From Anaerolineae bacterium (GTDB lineage: Bacteria; Chloroflexota; Anaerolineae; Aggregatilineales; Phototrophicaceae): DNA of 41,278 nt. Made by a program: the position numbers and the translations under genes. The stretch spans positions 1 to 41,278 of the forward strand of contig JAHDWN010000050.1 of assembly GCA_023382675.1 (NCBI GenBank). The letters are read 5' to 3'. The notes beneath the pieces are model-generated. The model had not been told where the DNA came from. It worked only from the letters and a program-made list of their open reading frames with translations, and searched no databases. Positions 34,432 to 41,278 of this stretch are shown in pieces; the stretch's first letter is position 1; each line of letters starts with the position of its first letter.

Positions 34432-34458
34432 GCTATCAAATGAACCGTATGCCTTTCA

Positions 34459-37263
34459 TTATTGTGGCTGCGTATCGCCCCAGTCGATAGGGCCGGTGCT
34501 GCGCAGGTTTTCCGCCAGCGCCAGCAGGTCGCCGATACCTACACGGCCATTTTCGTCGAGGTCGGCAATCATCCCGTCACCCGTCGTCTGACCATAGGCG
34601 ATGGCGAGTTGTACCACGTCCAGTTCGTCGATAACCGGCTCCGGCTTGAGCACCAGGTAACCAGCGAGCAGAACGACTTCCGGCTTGTTGGAGTTCAAGC
34701 AACCAGCAACCGTTAGCGTCCCCTGTGCGGGCAGGTGCCCGGCTGTCTCAGCCGTGATGGTGTAATTGCCTGTCGGAATTCCGGTCATGGCGTAGCTGCC
34801 AGTCGCATCTGTGGTTGCAGTCGCGACAACCTGTCCATTGCCATCCAACAACGTGATCGTGATGTTAGCATCGGCAGCGTGGGAGCGCAGAACCGTACCG
34901 AAAATACTGCCTGTCGTCTCGGTGCAGGTCGGAGGCTCGACGCTGGGTTCCACAGTCGGCACTTCCGGTGTATTGGTCGGCGGAACCTGCGTCGGAGGTA
35001 CAGCCGTCGGTGGAATCGGCGTTGGCGGCACAACCGTCGGCGTGATCTCAGCTGGTGGGATCGGCGTCGGCGGCACAGCCGTCGGCACGTCGGTCGGTAC
35101 AGGCGCTGCATTCACCTGGATCGAAACCGGCGCGTAGGCGATTTGAATGTTCTGGCGGTTGCCGTCAATTGCATCAATCGTGCAGTTCAAGGCAGCCACG
35201 CCAGGCGCGAGCGCCGCCACAGTCGCCGTCATCACGATACCACTGTTCGTGACCGGCAGGCCATTCGTCTGCGAGGTCGCATAGGTAAATGTGCTGTCCG
35301 GGCGGAATGACGTGTTGACGGTCACGGCATCCGGGCCGAAAGCAGCGCCGCCACTCACAGTTTGACCGAAGAGGACACCCACCGGCTGCAACGCGCAGTT
35401 TGCTTCCAGAGCCAGGATACTGCCGCCGCCCGCGAGTTGCGGATTCTCCAGGTGCAGGTCGATGTAGACGGTTTCACCCGGCAGCGCCTGTCCCGTGCTC
35501 GACATAGCGCGCACGAGCAGATCTGTGCCCGCAGGCACTTCGGCTGTCGGTGGCACAGTCGTGGGCACGACCGCAGTCGGTGGCACCACGGTGGGCACGA
35601 CCGCAGTCGGTGGCACCACAGTGGGCACGACGGCTGTCGGTGGCACGGCGGTGGGTGGCTGCTGCACAGCCTGATCGGTGACATTCACAGTCAGGGAATA
35701 GGTCGCGCCTGGTGTTCCTGCGCCCCACTGACCACTGTAAGGCGTTGCCATCAGGGTGTGGGTGCCGTTGCCAAGCCAACTGTTGTAATAGGCACCACCT
35801 TCATCGCCATCCAGGGTGTATGGCGCAGCAACATCGACACTATAGTTGGTCTGGCCATTCACACCAAAAACGACGCTTCCTGGCGTGCCAGCGACATTGG
35901 CACGGAAGGCATAGTTCCAGGTCGTCATGGGCAAGGAGATGGTTGCGCCATTCGGAATAGGATCGAAGCCGGGCACTGGCTGCTGCGTGTCAATGTTGAT
36001 GAGCGTAAAGCTGTTGACCGTAGCTACGTCCGCCGGCACCTGGACGATTTGTGTGGGCTGTGGTGTCTGGTTCACTGGCGTCGGCACCACCTGAGTGGGA
36101 ACAACCTGCGTCGGCACGACCTGTGTCGGTGGCACGCCGGTCGGCGGTTGGCTGGTGGGCAGCGGAGTCGTGCCCTGACCACTGAATAGGGCGCTCACCA
36201 CCTTGGGATGCTGTTTGATGCCAAAATTGTGGTGCCATTCATAAGCTGTGTAACCCACGCCATGTTCACGGAAAATCGCGGCGAGATCACCCAGGTAGCG
36301 TGCGCGCACATCTTCATTGAGCGCATCAGCCGTGCCGAATTCACCCATGTTGACGAACACACCGCGTTGATCGCGCCACTGCCAGAGACTGGACAGCAGG
36401 CTATTGATAAAGGCTTTGTCCCAGTAATTGGTTCCGCGCCAGGTTTGTTCTGTACCTGGATAGGCCTTGCCGGGACAATTGTTCGCCATACCCGGAAAAG
36501 TGCAGTGACTCAGCCCGATAGGTTCATAGAAGTGAACATCCACGATGATGGGTTCTGAGAATGCGGACAAATCCAGGTGAGCGACGGTTGCATCCGCGCC
36601 TTGCCAATCGTCAGCCATGACCATGACGGTGCAGTCTGGGCACGCAGAACGGATGCTGGCAAACATGCGCCGCTGGTAGTCATACCAGGTGGGTTGGTCA
36701 ATCGGCTCGTTTGCTGGTTGGAGGACAAACCGGTCGCGTGGGACATCGCGGTAGAGTCTGGCAGCCAGATCGGTCACGACCCCTGTGTGCCGCGCTTCAA
36801 TCGCCGGGTTGCCAATGCCCCACATATAGTTGTTCGTCCAATCGGAGCTTCCGGGTTCGCGCATCCCCGTGTTATGCACGTCAACCGTCGTGACCAACCC
36901 GTATGACCATGCAAGGTTGACGAATTCCAGGACCTTGGCATAACGGTCATCACGCAAACGTCCGCTTGTCCCTTGCTCAAGCGTATCCATTGAGCAGGTA
37001 TACCGGACATGGCCTGCGCCTGCCGCCGCAATGAGGGGCAATTCGGCGTCGAATTCATCCATGTCTGGACTGTCAGAATTGTAGCAGCCAAACACGAGCG
37101 CAACGCCACCCTTGAGCATAGCATTGCGGATGGTTGCCGGTACCTGGGTTGCGCCCTGCACAGCCGACGCAGATAGCAGTAGTTGCACGAGCATTAGGGC
37201 GGCGAGGGCACTCATTACAAGACGACTCCATCGGTGATGGTGATCGCGTTTGCCTATATGCAT
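34459..37263 (-). CDS. Secreted GH5-family glycosidase with Ig-like, cohesin-like and dockerin-like domains
   Basis: A 934-residue exported protein; ATG 37263 is chosen because AGGAG lies eight bases upstream. The signal peptide covers about residues 1-38. The GH5 (cellulase A) barrel runs from about 45 to 365, with acid/base Glu186 in QPANEP and nucleophile Glu308 in NMGEFG, plus VHFYEP and YEWHHNFG. After a PPTQVVPTQ linker comes an Ig-like domain (about 410-540). A cohesin-like domain follows (about 590-735; QALPGETVYIDLHLENPQLAGG to LNCTIDAIDG), then a PTxVPPT linker and a carboxypeptidase-regulatory-type domain (GSIFGTVLRS, GSYAMTGIPTGNYTITAE). It ends with a dockerin-like Ca-loop (ADLDENGRVGIGDLLALAENL, split). 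The substrate is probably a beta-glucan or mannan, unproven. Confidence 0.88.
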   Translation of the reverse strand: MHIGKRDHHHRWSRLVMSALAALMLVQLLLSASAVQGATQVPATIRNAMLKGGVALVFGCYNSDSPDMDEFDAELPLIAAAGAGHVRYTCSMDTLEQGTSGRLRDDRYAKVLEFVNLAWSYGLVTTVDVHNTGMREPGSSDWTNNYMWGIGNPAIEARHTGVVTDLAARLYRDVPRDRFVLQPANEPIDQPTWYDYQRRMFASIRSACPDCTVMVMADDWQGADATVAHLDLSAFSEPIIVDVHFYEPIGLSHCTFPGMANNCPGKAYPGTEQTWRGTNYWDKAFINSLLSSLWQWRDQRGVFVNMGEFGTADALNEDVRARYLGDLAAIFREHGVGYTAYEWHHNFGIKQHPKVVSALFSGQGTTPLPTSQPPTGVPPTQVVPTQVVPTQVVPTPVNQTPQPTQIVQVPADVATVNSFTLINIDTQQPVPGFDPIPNGATISLPMTTWNYAFRANVAGTPGSVVFGVNGQTNYSVDVAAPYTLDGDEGGAYYNSWLGNGTHTLMATPYSGQWGAGTPGATYSLTVNVTDQAVQQPPTAVPPTAVVPTVVPPTAVVPTVVPPTAVVPTTVPPTAEVPAGTDLLVRAMSSTGQALPGETVYIDLHLENPQLAGGGSILALEANCALQPVGVLFGQTVSGGAAFGPDAVTVNTSFRPDSTFTYATSQTNGLPVTNSGIVMTATVAALAPGVAALNCTIDAIDGNRQNIQIAYAPVSIQVNAAPVPTDVPTAVPPTPIPPAEITPTVVPPTPIPPTAVPPTQVPPTNTPEVPTVEPSVEPPTCTETTGSIFGTVLRSHAADANITITLLDGNGQVVATATTDATGSYAMTGIPTGNYTITAETAGHLPAQGTLTVAGCLNSNKPEVVLLAGYLVLKPEPVIDELDVVQLAIAYGQTTGDGMIADLDENGRVGIGDLLALAENLRSTGPIDWGDTQPQ

Positions 37264-37660
37264 TGAATCCACTCCTGATATGGATACATTAAATTAGAGT
37301 TAACAGAGGTTTGCGAATCCGTATATCGCCAACTATTTGGCATCATATCATTTACGCATTTCACGGGTCAATCGATCTGCTAGGATTTAAGTACCAGGAA
37401 AAGTGAATTTTCCATGCAAATCCCGTAATTCCTCAATTCTTCTAGTGGAAAGCAGCCGTCTTGCCCAGTAATAGGTCTTCGATGTTGCCACAAGCTTGCG
37501 GCTGTTAGCGCCTTGAAAGGAAAACACCGGAACACTCCAACGACTTTTAGTTTTACGATAGGGCATCCGATCTAACGTAGTAAAGCATTGGTCGCAGGGT
37601 GCGCTGCGCTTATCCTGCGAGACTTTGTCTGAATCGGAAATCTTTCAGGCTTGGGGAACT
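37264..37660. promoter_or_regulatory. Divergent intergenic region between the GH5 and glycosyltransferase genes
   Basis: About 400 bases without a convincing ORF, AT-richer than its neighbours, presumably containing both promoters. I could not define -35/-10 pairs with confidence. A short palindrome CAAGCTTG lies near 37490. Confidence 0.35.
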
Positions 37661-38656
37661 ATGGATACAGCAAAGAATCTACGCATACTGACTCTTGTGT
37701 GGGCGCCTTCCGAAACGCGCACCGCTAACTACGCACGTCAACTGAACTCGCCCTTATACTTCATTCACTATTTGCTCTACAAGCGCCCCTGGATTGCGCC
37801 ATTCAAATATCTCTTGCAGGCGGCAAAGACGTTTCAAGTTCTGTTCAAGAACCGTCCACGCGTCGTCTACGTCACTAACCCACCCGTGTTTGCGCCGCTG
37901 TGCGTGCTGGTCTACTGCAAGCTGACCGGCGCACAATTTGTCATGGATACGCACCCGCCGTCGCTTTATGCTGATCGTTGGCGCTGGAGTGTTCCTCTAC
38001 AGCGCTTTGTGTCGCGCTTTGCGCTGATGAATGTGACCGATCAAGAACGCTTCAAAGCGCTGTTTGAAAGCTGGGGAGCGAAGGCGCTGGTGTTGGAAAA
38101 TCCGCCGAAGACCCCCCAGTTCAACGCCGTTAAAAGCGAGGAACATGCTGACCGTTTCAAGGTTGCGGTGGTCAACACCTTCGCCGTCGATGAACCGCTT
38201 GACATAATCCTGCAAGCCGCCAGGCAGCTCCCAAACGCGCACTTTTACATCACCGGGGATAAAGGCCTGGCAAAACCCGGCGTCATCGAAAATGCACCCG
38301 GCAACGTCTCTTTTACCGGCTATTTGCGCGGCGATGACTACTGGAATTTGCTCAACAATGCGCGTGCGGTGATGGTGCTCACCACCTATCCCTATTCGCT
38401 CCTGGGGGGTGCTCAGGACTCCGTCTCCCTGCACGTGCCGATTATCCTGTCCGATCAACCTGTATTGCGCGAATACTTCACTGGTGGCACTGTGTTCGTC
38501 GAAAACACAACCGATGGCATCGTAAAAGGTGTTCGCCAGATGATGGAGAACGAAGAGCAGTTTAAGCGCGAGGTCGTTGATTTGCGACAGGTCCAGAAAG
38601 ATAAATGGGAGCACAACTTCCAACAGCTCCTCACCCTGATCGACGCTGTCAAATAG
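37661..38656 (+). CDS. Glycosyltransferase, GT-B fold (family 4-like)
   Basis: A 331-residue protein starting at ATG 37661 with GGGGA just upstream; the open frame before it looks non-coding. The N-terminal half has a Rossmann pattern (ILTLVWAPSETRTANYARQL, PRVVYVTNPPVFAPLCVLVYCKL, FVMDTHPPSLYADRW); the C-terminal half has VAVVNTFAVDEPLDIILQAA, HFYITGD, NVSFTGYLRGDDYW and the GAQDSVSLHVPIILSDQPVLREYF acceptor/donor region. It probably transfers a sugar during exopolysaccharide assembly. It is convergent with the flippase gene, with a hairpin between the two. Confidence 0.85.
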   Translation: MDTAKNLRILTLVWAPSETRTANYARQLNSPLYFIHYLLYKRPWIAPFKYLLQAAKTFQVLFKNRPRVVYVTNPPVFAPLCVLVYCKLTGAQFVMDTHPPSLYADRWRWSVPLQRFVSRFALMNVTDQERFKALFESWGAKALVLENPPKTPQFNAVKSEEHADRFKVAVVNTFAVDEPLDIILQAARQLPNAHFYITGDKGLAKPGVIENAPGNVSFTGYLRGDDYWNLLNNARAVMVLTTYPYSLLGGAQDSVSLHVPIILSDQPVLREYFTGGTVFVENTTDGIVKGVRQMMENEEQFKREVVDLRQVQKDKWEHNFQQLLTLIDAVK

Positions 38657-38684
38657 ACGGATTATTGGATTGAAAGACGATAAT

Positions 38685-38716
38685 TGCGGTCATGAGTCAT
38701 CCGGCTCATGGCCGCA
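38685..38716. terminator. Bidirectional hairpin between the glycosyltransferase and flippase genes
   Basis: A 12-bp stem with one G-U pair (tgcggtcatgag at 38685-38696 with ctcatggccgca at 38705-38716) and an 8-base loop. TTGGTTTATT follows on the plus strand; on the minus strand there is no clear T-run. Confidence 0.6.
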
Positions 38717-38721
38717 TTGGT

Positions 38722-40029
38722 TTATTCTGTGCCGAAGACCGTCTGTTTCTGAATCTCAGATTTGCGACGGGGGAACTTGATCCGCTTCGACAGCCAGAGC
38801 TGCACGGGGAAAGCAATCACGGCCGCACACCCGGTGATGAGGCTCATGAGCGCCGCACCGCGTACCCCCAGCATAGGAATGAGGATCAGCCCGATTACAG
38901 GCATCAGGACAATGGGGATGAGGCGGTTCACACTGTCCACACTCGCGCGGTTGGCGCCGATGACGGCCTGCGAAATGATGCCTTGTAACCCCCACGCCGT
39001 CTGCGCCAGCGCCATGACTAATACGATGTCGTTAGCCAACTCGTATTGAGGATAGAAGGTGTCGATGAACCAGGGGTATACCAGCAGAAAAACAACCAGG
39101 ACCACGGCATTCGCCACCACCGTTATCCCAAGTGCCAGCGCAATCAACCGCATGCGCGTGCGCCGGTTGTCTGCCGCTGCCACCTTGGGCATCAGAACCG
39201 TATAAAGTCCCATCGGCAGAAAGTCGAATATGATACAAACCTGGCGCGTGAAGGCATACAGCCCTACGGCGGCATTGTTGAGCAACTGCTGCAGCAGGAA
39301 GAAGTCTATGAAAGTGGAAAAAGCATAACCCGCTTGCGAAATCCACAGCGGGATGCTTGCCCGAAGCATTTCTTTCATGCGCGGCCAGCTCACATGGCGA
39401 CGTCTGAAACCAACGGGGAAGGGGTAGAACGCCAAAAGGACGCCGACTGGTGCGAGGTAGGAGAGACCATACACTGCCAGAGCCGGCAAGCCGGACTGCA
39501 ATTTCAAAACATGATAGATGAAAAGAATCAGGATGAGCTGGATGGCATTGCTGGCGACGAAGACCATCGCTAAGCGCACTGAGAAGACAAAGCCGCGCGC
39601 CATGCCATAATAGCTGTAGAAAACCGTCACCCCGAAGAAAATCAGCAGCGCACCAAGGTTAAACGTGCCCGTCAAGATGAATATCGGCACCACAACCAGG
39701 AGTGTGAGGATGAACAAACCCACCATCATCACGTAGAAATTGGATGCAATTTCCTCCGATTTTTGCTGATCCTCAGCGTGAACACTGATCTGTCGTGCCA
39801 GTAAATGCTGTGCAACCGGCATAGTGACGATACCGACGATTAGTGCCAATGAAATGCTGTACTGGATGTAGCCATATACATCCGGATGGATCGCGCCCGC
39901 AAGGGCGAACGAGAAGCCAATACCAAGCGCGCGCGCAAGAGTGAACCCAACAGCAACAATAGCAGAGTTCTTGATGAAACTTCCTTCAGTGGATTGGGAT
40001 TGGAATCGTTGGCGTAGTCGTTTGATCAA
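38722..40029 (-). CDS. Polysaccharide flippase, Wzx/MOP family
   Basis: A 435-residue polytopic membrane protein with about twelve spans, of the oligosaccharidyl-lipid flippase family that moves undecaprenyl-linked repeat units across the membrane. Near the N-terminus FIKNSAIVAVGFTLARALGIGFSFALA is a typical opening, followed by YGYIQYSISLALIVGIVTMP. The start is TTG at 40029 with GGGAAG six bases upstream; no ATG precedes the first span. It lies 139 bases from the end of the polymerase-like gene, so co-transcription on the minus strand is likely. Confidence 0.88.
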   Translation of the reverse strand: MIKRLRQRFQSQSTEGSFIKNSAIVAVGFTLARALGIGFSFALAGAIHPDVYGYIQYSISLALIVGIVTMPVAQHLLARQISVHAEDQQKSEEIASNFYVMMVGLFILTLLVVVPIFILTGTFNLGALLIFFGVTVFYSYYGMARGFVFSVRLAMVFVASNAIQLILILFIYHVLKLQSGLPALAVYGLSYLAPVGVLLAFYPFPVGFRRRHVSWPRMKEMLRASIPLWISQAGYAFSTFIDFFLLQQLLNNAAVGLYAFTRQVCIIFDFLPMGLYTVLMPKVAAADNRRTRMRLIALALGITVVANAVVLVVFLLVYPWFIDTFYPQYELANDIVLVMALAQTAWGLQGIISQAVIGANRASVDSVNRLIPIVLMPVIGLILIPMLGVRGAALMSLITGCAAVIAFPVQLWLSKRIKFPRRKSEIQKQTVFGTE

Positions 40030-40168
40030 TGTTGTCTTCCCGGTGAGTTACTAGATGTATCCGTCGCCGCTGCATGATGTTGCCACAACTGACGTATGAT
40101 GAAGAGGCTAGCGGAAAAATCAGGCAGCGCAAGTCCTTTTGCCAAACTTGACTGCTTCATCTCATGAG

Positions 40169-41278
40169 CTACGAGTCGTTAATGCCAGCTTTGACCGTCA
40201 ACCCCAGGAGCATCCAGTAATAGTCGATGGACCCGGAGTTGGTGAAGACCTCGTTGGTCATGCCCATGATCCCCAATGTAACCATTAAGGTAAAGCAGCC
40301 AAGCGCAAGCGCATGGGCGAATGTGCCTACCGTGGCGCGACGCATTTTGCGGTACAGCCAGACCATGGTCATCGCCATCCAGATAAGATGCGCCACGAGG
40401 GAAATAATCCCCGACCGAATCAATAGATACAGGTACTGGTTTTCCGTCCAGCCCCAGGTGAAGATGCCGCTGGCGGCGAGATTAGGTGTGATACCCCAGA
40501 TCCAGTTGTTATTGCGCTCCAGCGCCGGAAAGAAAAGCGTCTCCCAGAGTTTGAAGCGATGTGCCAAGGTACTGGGGACAACGCCACTGCCGCTGCCGCC
40601 AAACTGGTAATCCAACCGCGTCGTGATGAGGGGGGCCATAACAAGGCCAACCACCGCCATTATTGCAGCCAAACGCAGCGTTTGTTTCAAATTGCGTCTG
40701 TCAAAATAGCGGGTGATGATGAACGCGATCAGCAAGCCGCCCACACTGGCGAACGAACCGCTGAGGAAAAGCGCCAGCAAGCCAAGGAGGCCCGCGATAA
40801 TGGTATTAATTCGGTGCCAGCGCTTCTTGACCAGCGGAAACGTCAGGATGATCAACAGCAGGATGATCATCAGAAAATTGCCGAGGGAATTCCAGGCATT
40901 CAGAATCGACGTGACACGGCCATATTGCGCCGCCGTTTCGGTCTGGATCGATGGATAGAAACGAAAGATGAAACTGGTGACAAAACCGACATTCAGGAAC
41001 TGGCCGACGGCCGACAGTGAAACCATGGTGCTCCCCAGGTACATCACCTGAAGAATCTCCATCCGCTCATCGTCATTCTTCGGCAAGTTAGCAAACAACC
41101 ACAAAACGATCAGATACTGCACCGGCGCAACCAGGCCAAAAATATCGCCGATGCCCATCTTGAAACCGCGCAACATGAAAAGCATCGTCGGCAAAATCGA
41201 AGTGCCGACGATGAAAATCGCCAACGCCGCCACCAGACGTGCCGGCGTTTGACCTGAGCGATTGCTCAGAATGATAAT
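40169..41278 (-). CDS. O-antigen polymerase/ligase-like (Wzy/WaaL) membrane protein, 5' truncated by the window
   Basis: The frame remains open through the right edge (41278), so the N-terminus is outside; about 369 residues are visible. Around nine hydrophobic spans are present, with a large extracytoplasmic loop (about base 40430-40620) carrying TRLDYQFGGSGSGVVPSTLAHRFKLW and LERNNNWIWGITPN, then GWTENQYLYLLIRSGIIS, a pattern common in the Wzy/WaaL superfamily. It should polymerise or ligate the polysaccharide units flipped by the neighbouring Wzx-type protein. Confidence 0.85.
   Translation of the reverse strand: MIILSNRSGQTPARLVAALAIFIVGTSILPTMLFMLRGFKMGIGDIFGLVAPVQYLIVLWLFANLPKNDDERMEILQVMYLGSTMVSLSAVGQFLNVGFVTSFIFRFYPSIQTETAAQYGRVTSILNAWNSLGNFLMIILLLIILTFPLVKKRWHRINTIIAGLLGLLALFLSGSFASVGGLLIAFIITRYFDRRNLKQTLRLAAIMAVVGLVMAPLITTRLDYQFGGSGSGVVPSTLAHRFKLWETLFFPALERNNNWIWGITPNLAASGIFTWGWTENQYLYLLIRSGIISLVAHLIWMAMTMVWLYRKMRRATVGTFAHALALGCFTLMVTLGIMGMTNEVFTNSGSIDYYWMLLGLTVKAGINDS

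Overview
The window looks like a chromosomal piece of a Chloroflexota bacterium (Anaerolineae or a near relative). This is inferred from the long PPTNTPV-type linkers in large surface proteins, signal peptides ending in A-x-A-Q-D/E, a Ser/Thr kinase with a polytopic C-terminus, high GC with frequent GTG/TTG starts, and the mix of murein and ABC-transporter genes. No rRNA, tRNA, CRISPR array or intact mobile element was found. Both ends of the window cut a gene.

Layout. 1-2.1 kb: 3' part of a giant secreted protein with three related beta-sandwich-like modules on Pro/Thr linkers, followed by a hairpin terminator. 2.4-2.9 kb: a C-terminal remnant of a primase/helicase-type protein directly abutting livF. 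2.9-7.5 kb: a complete branched-chain amino-acid ABC operon on the minus strand (livK-H-M-G-F). 7.7-10 kb: a secreted immune-inhibitor-A-like protein with a PDZ domain whose zinc site appears lost. 10.1-12.5 kb: a membrane Ser/Thr protein kinase. 12.5-21.6 kb: a broken-up division/cell-wall region on the minus strand (ftsW-murG-CvpA-like-murC-tandem GNAT, then tam-TPR-murB-YbjN), split by a plus-strand Uma2 nuclease gene. 21.8-23.9 kb: an orphan sugar-type solute-binding protein and a small secreted CPAPCW protein. 23.9-25.3 kb: translationally coupled FHA and DUF1349 genes. 25.4-27.8 kb: a SelW-like gene with an in-frame UGA, a hexapeptide acyltransferase and an 8-oxoguanine deaminase. 27.8-29.4 kb: a small membrane protein and truB. 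29.5-33.7 kb: a 1407-residue membrane-anchored protein with an N,N-dimethylformamidase-like domain and four modules of the same kind as at the left edge. 34.5-41.3 kb: a secreted GH5 glycosidase with cohesin-like and dockerin-like parts, a glycosyltransferase, a Wzx-type flippase and an O-antigen polymerase/ligase-like protein, which suggests an exopolysaccharide locus.

The most notable point is at 25378-25686. Ordinary gene calling would see only a start-less 78-codon ORF there. Read through the in-frame UGA at 25423-25425 it becomes a full-length Rdx/SelW-family protein with a C-A-V-U redox motif, a strong ribosome-binding site and a perfect 6-bp stem-loop 15 bases after the UGA, as expected of a bacterial SECIS element. 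It sits just upstream of an 8-oxoguanine deaminase, so an oxidative-damage theme is possible. Other items worth checking are the cohesin-plus-dockerin GH5 protein, the probably dead M6-like peptidase, the shared modules with a jointly lost cysteine pair, and a long intergenic stretch with several hairpins at 33.7-34.5 kb.
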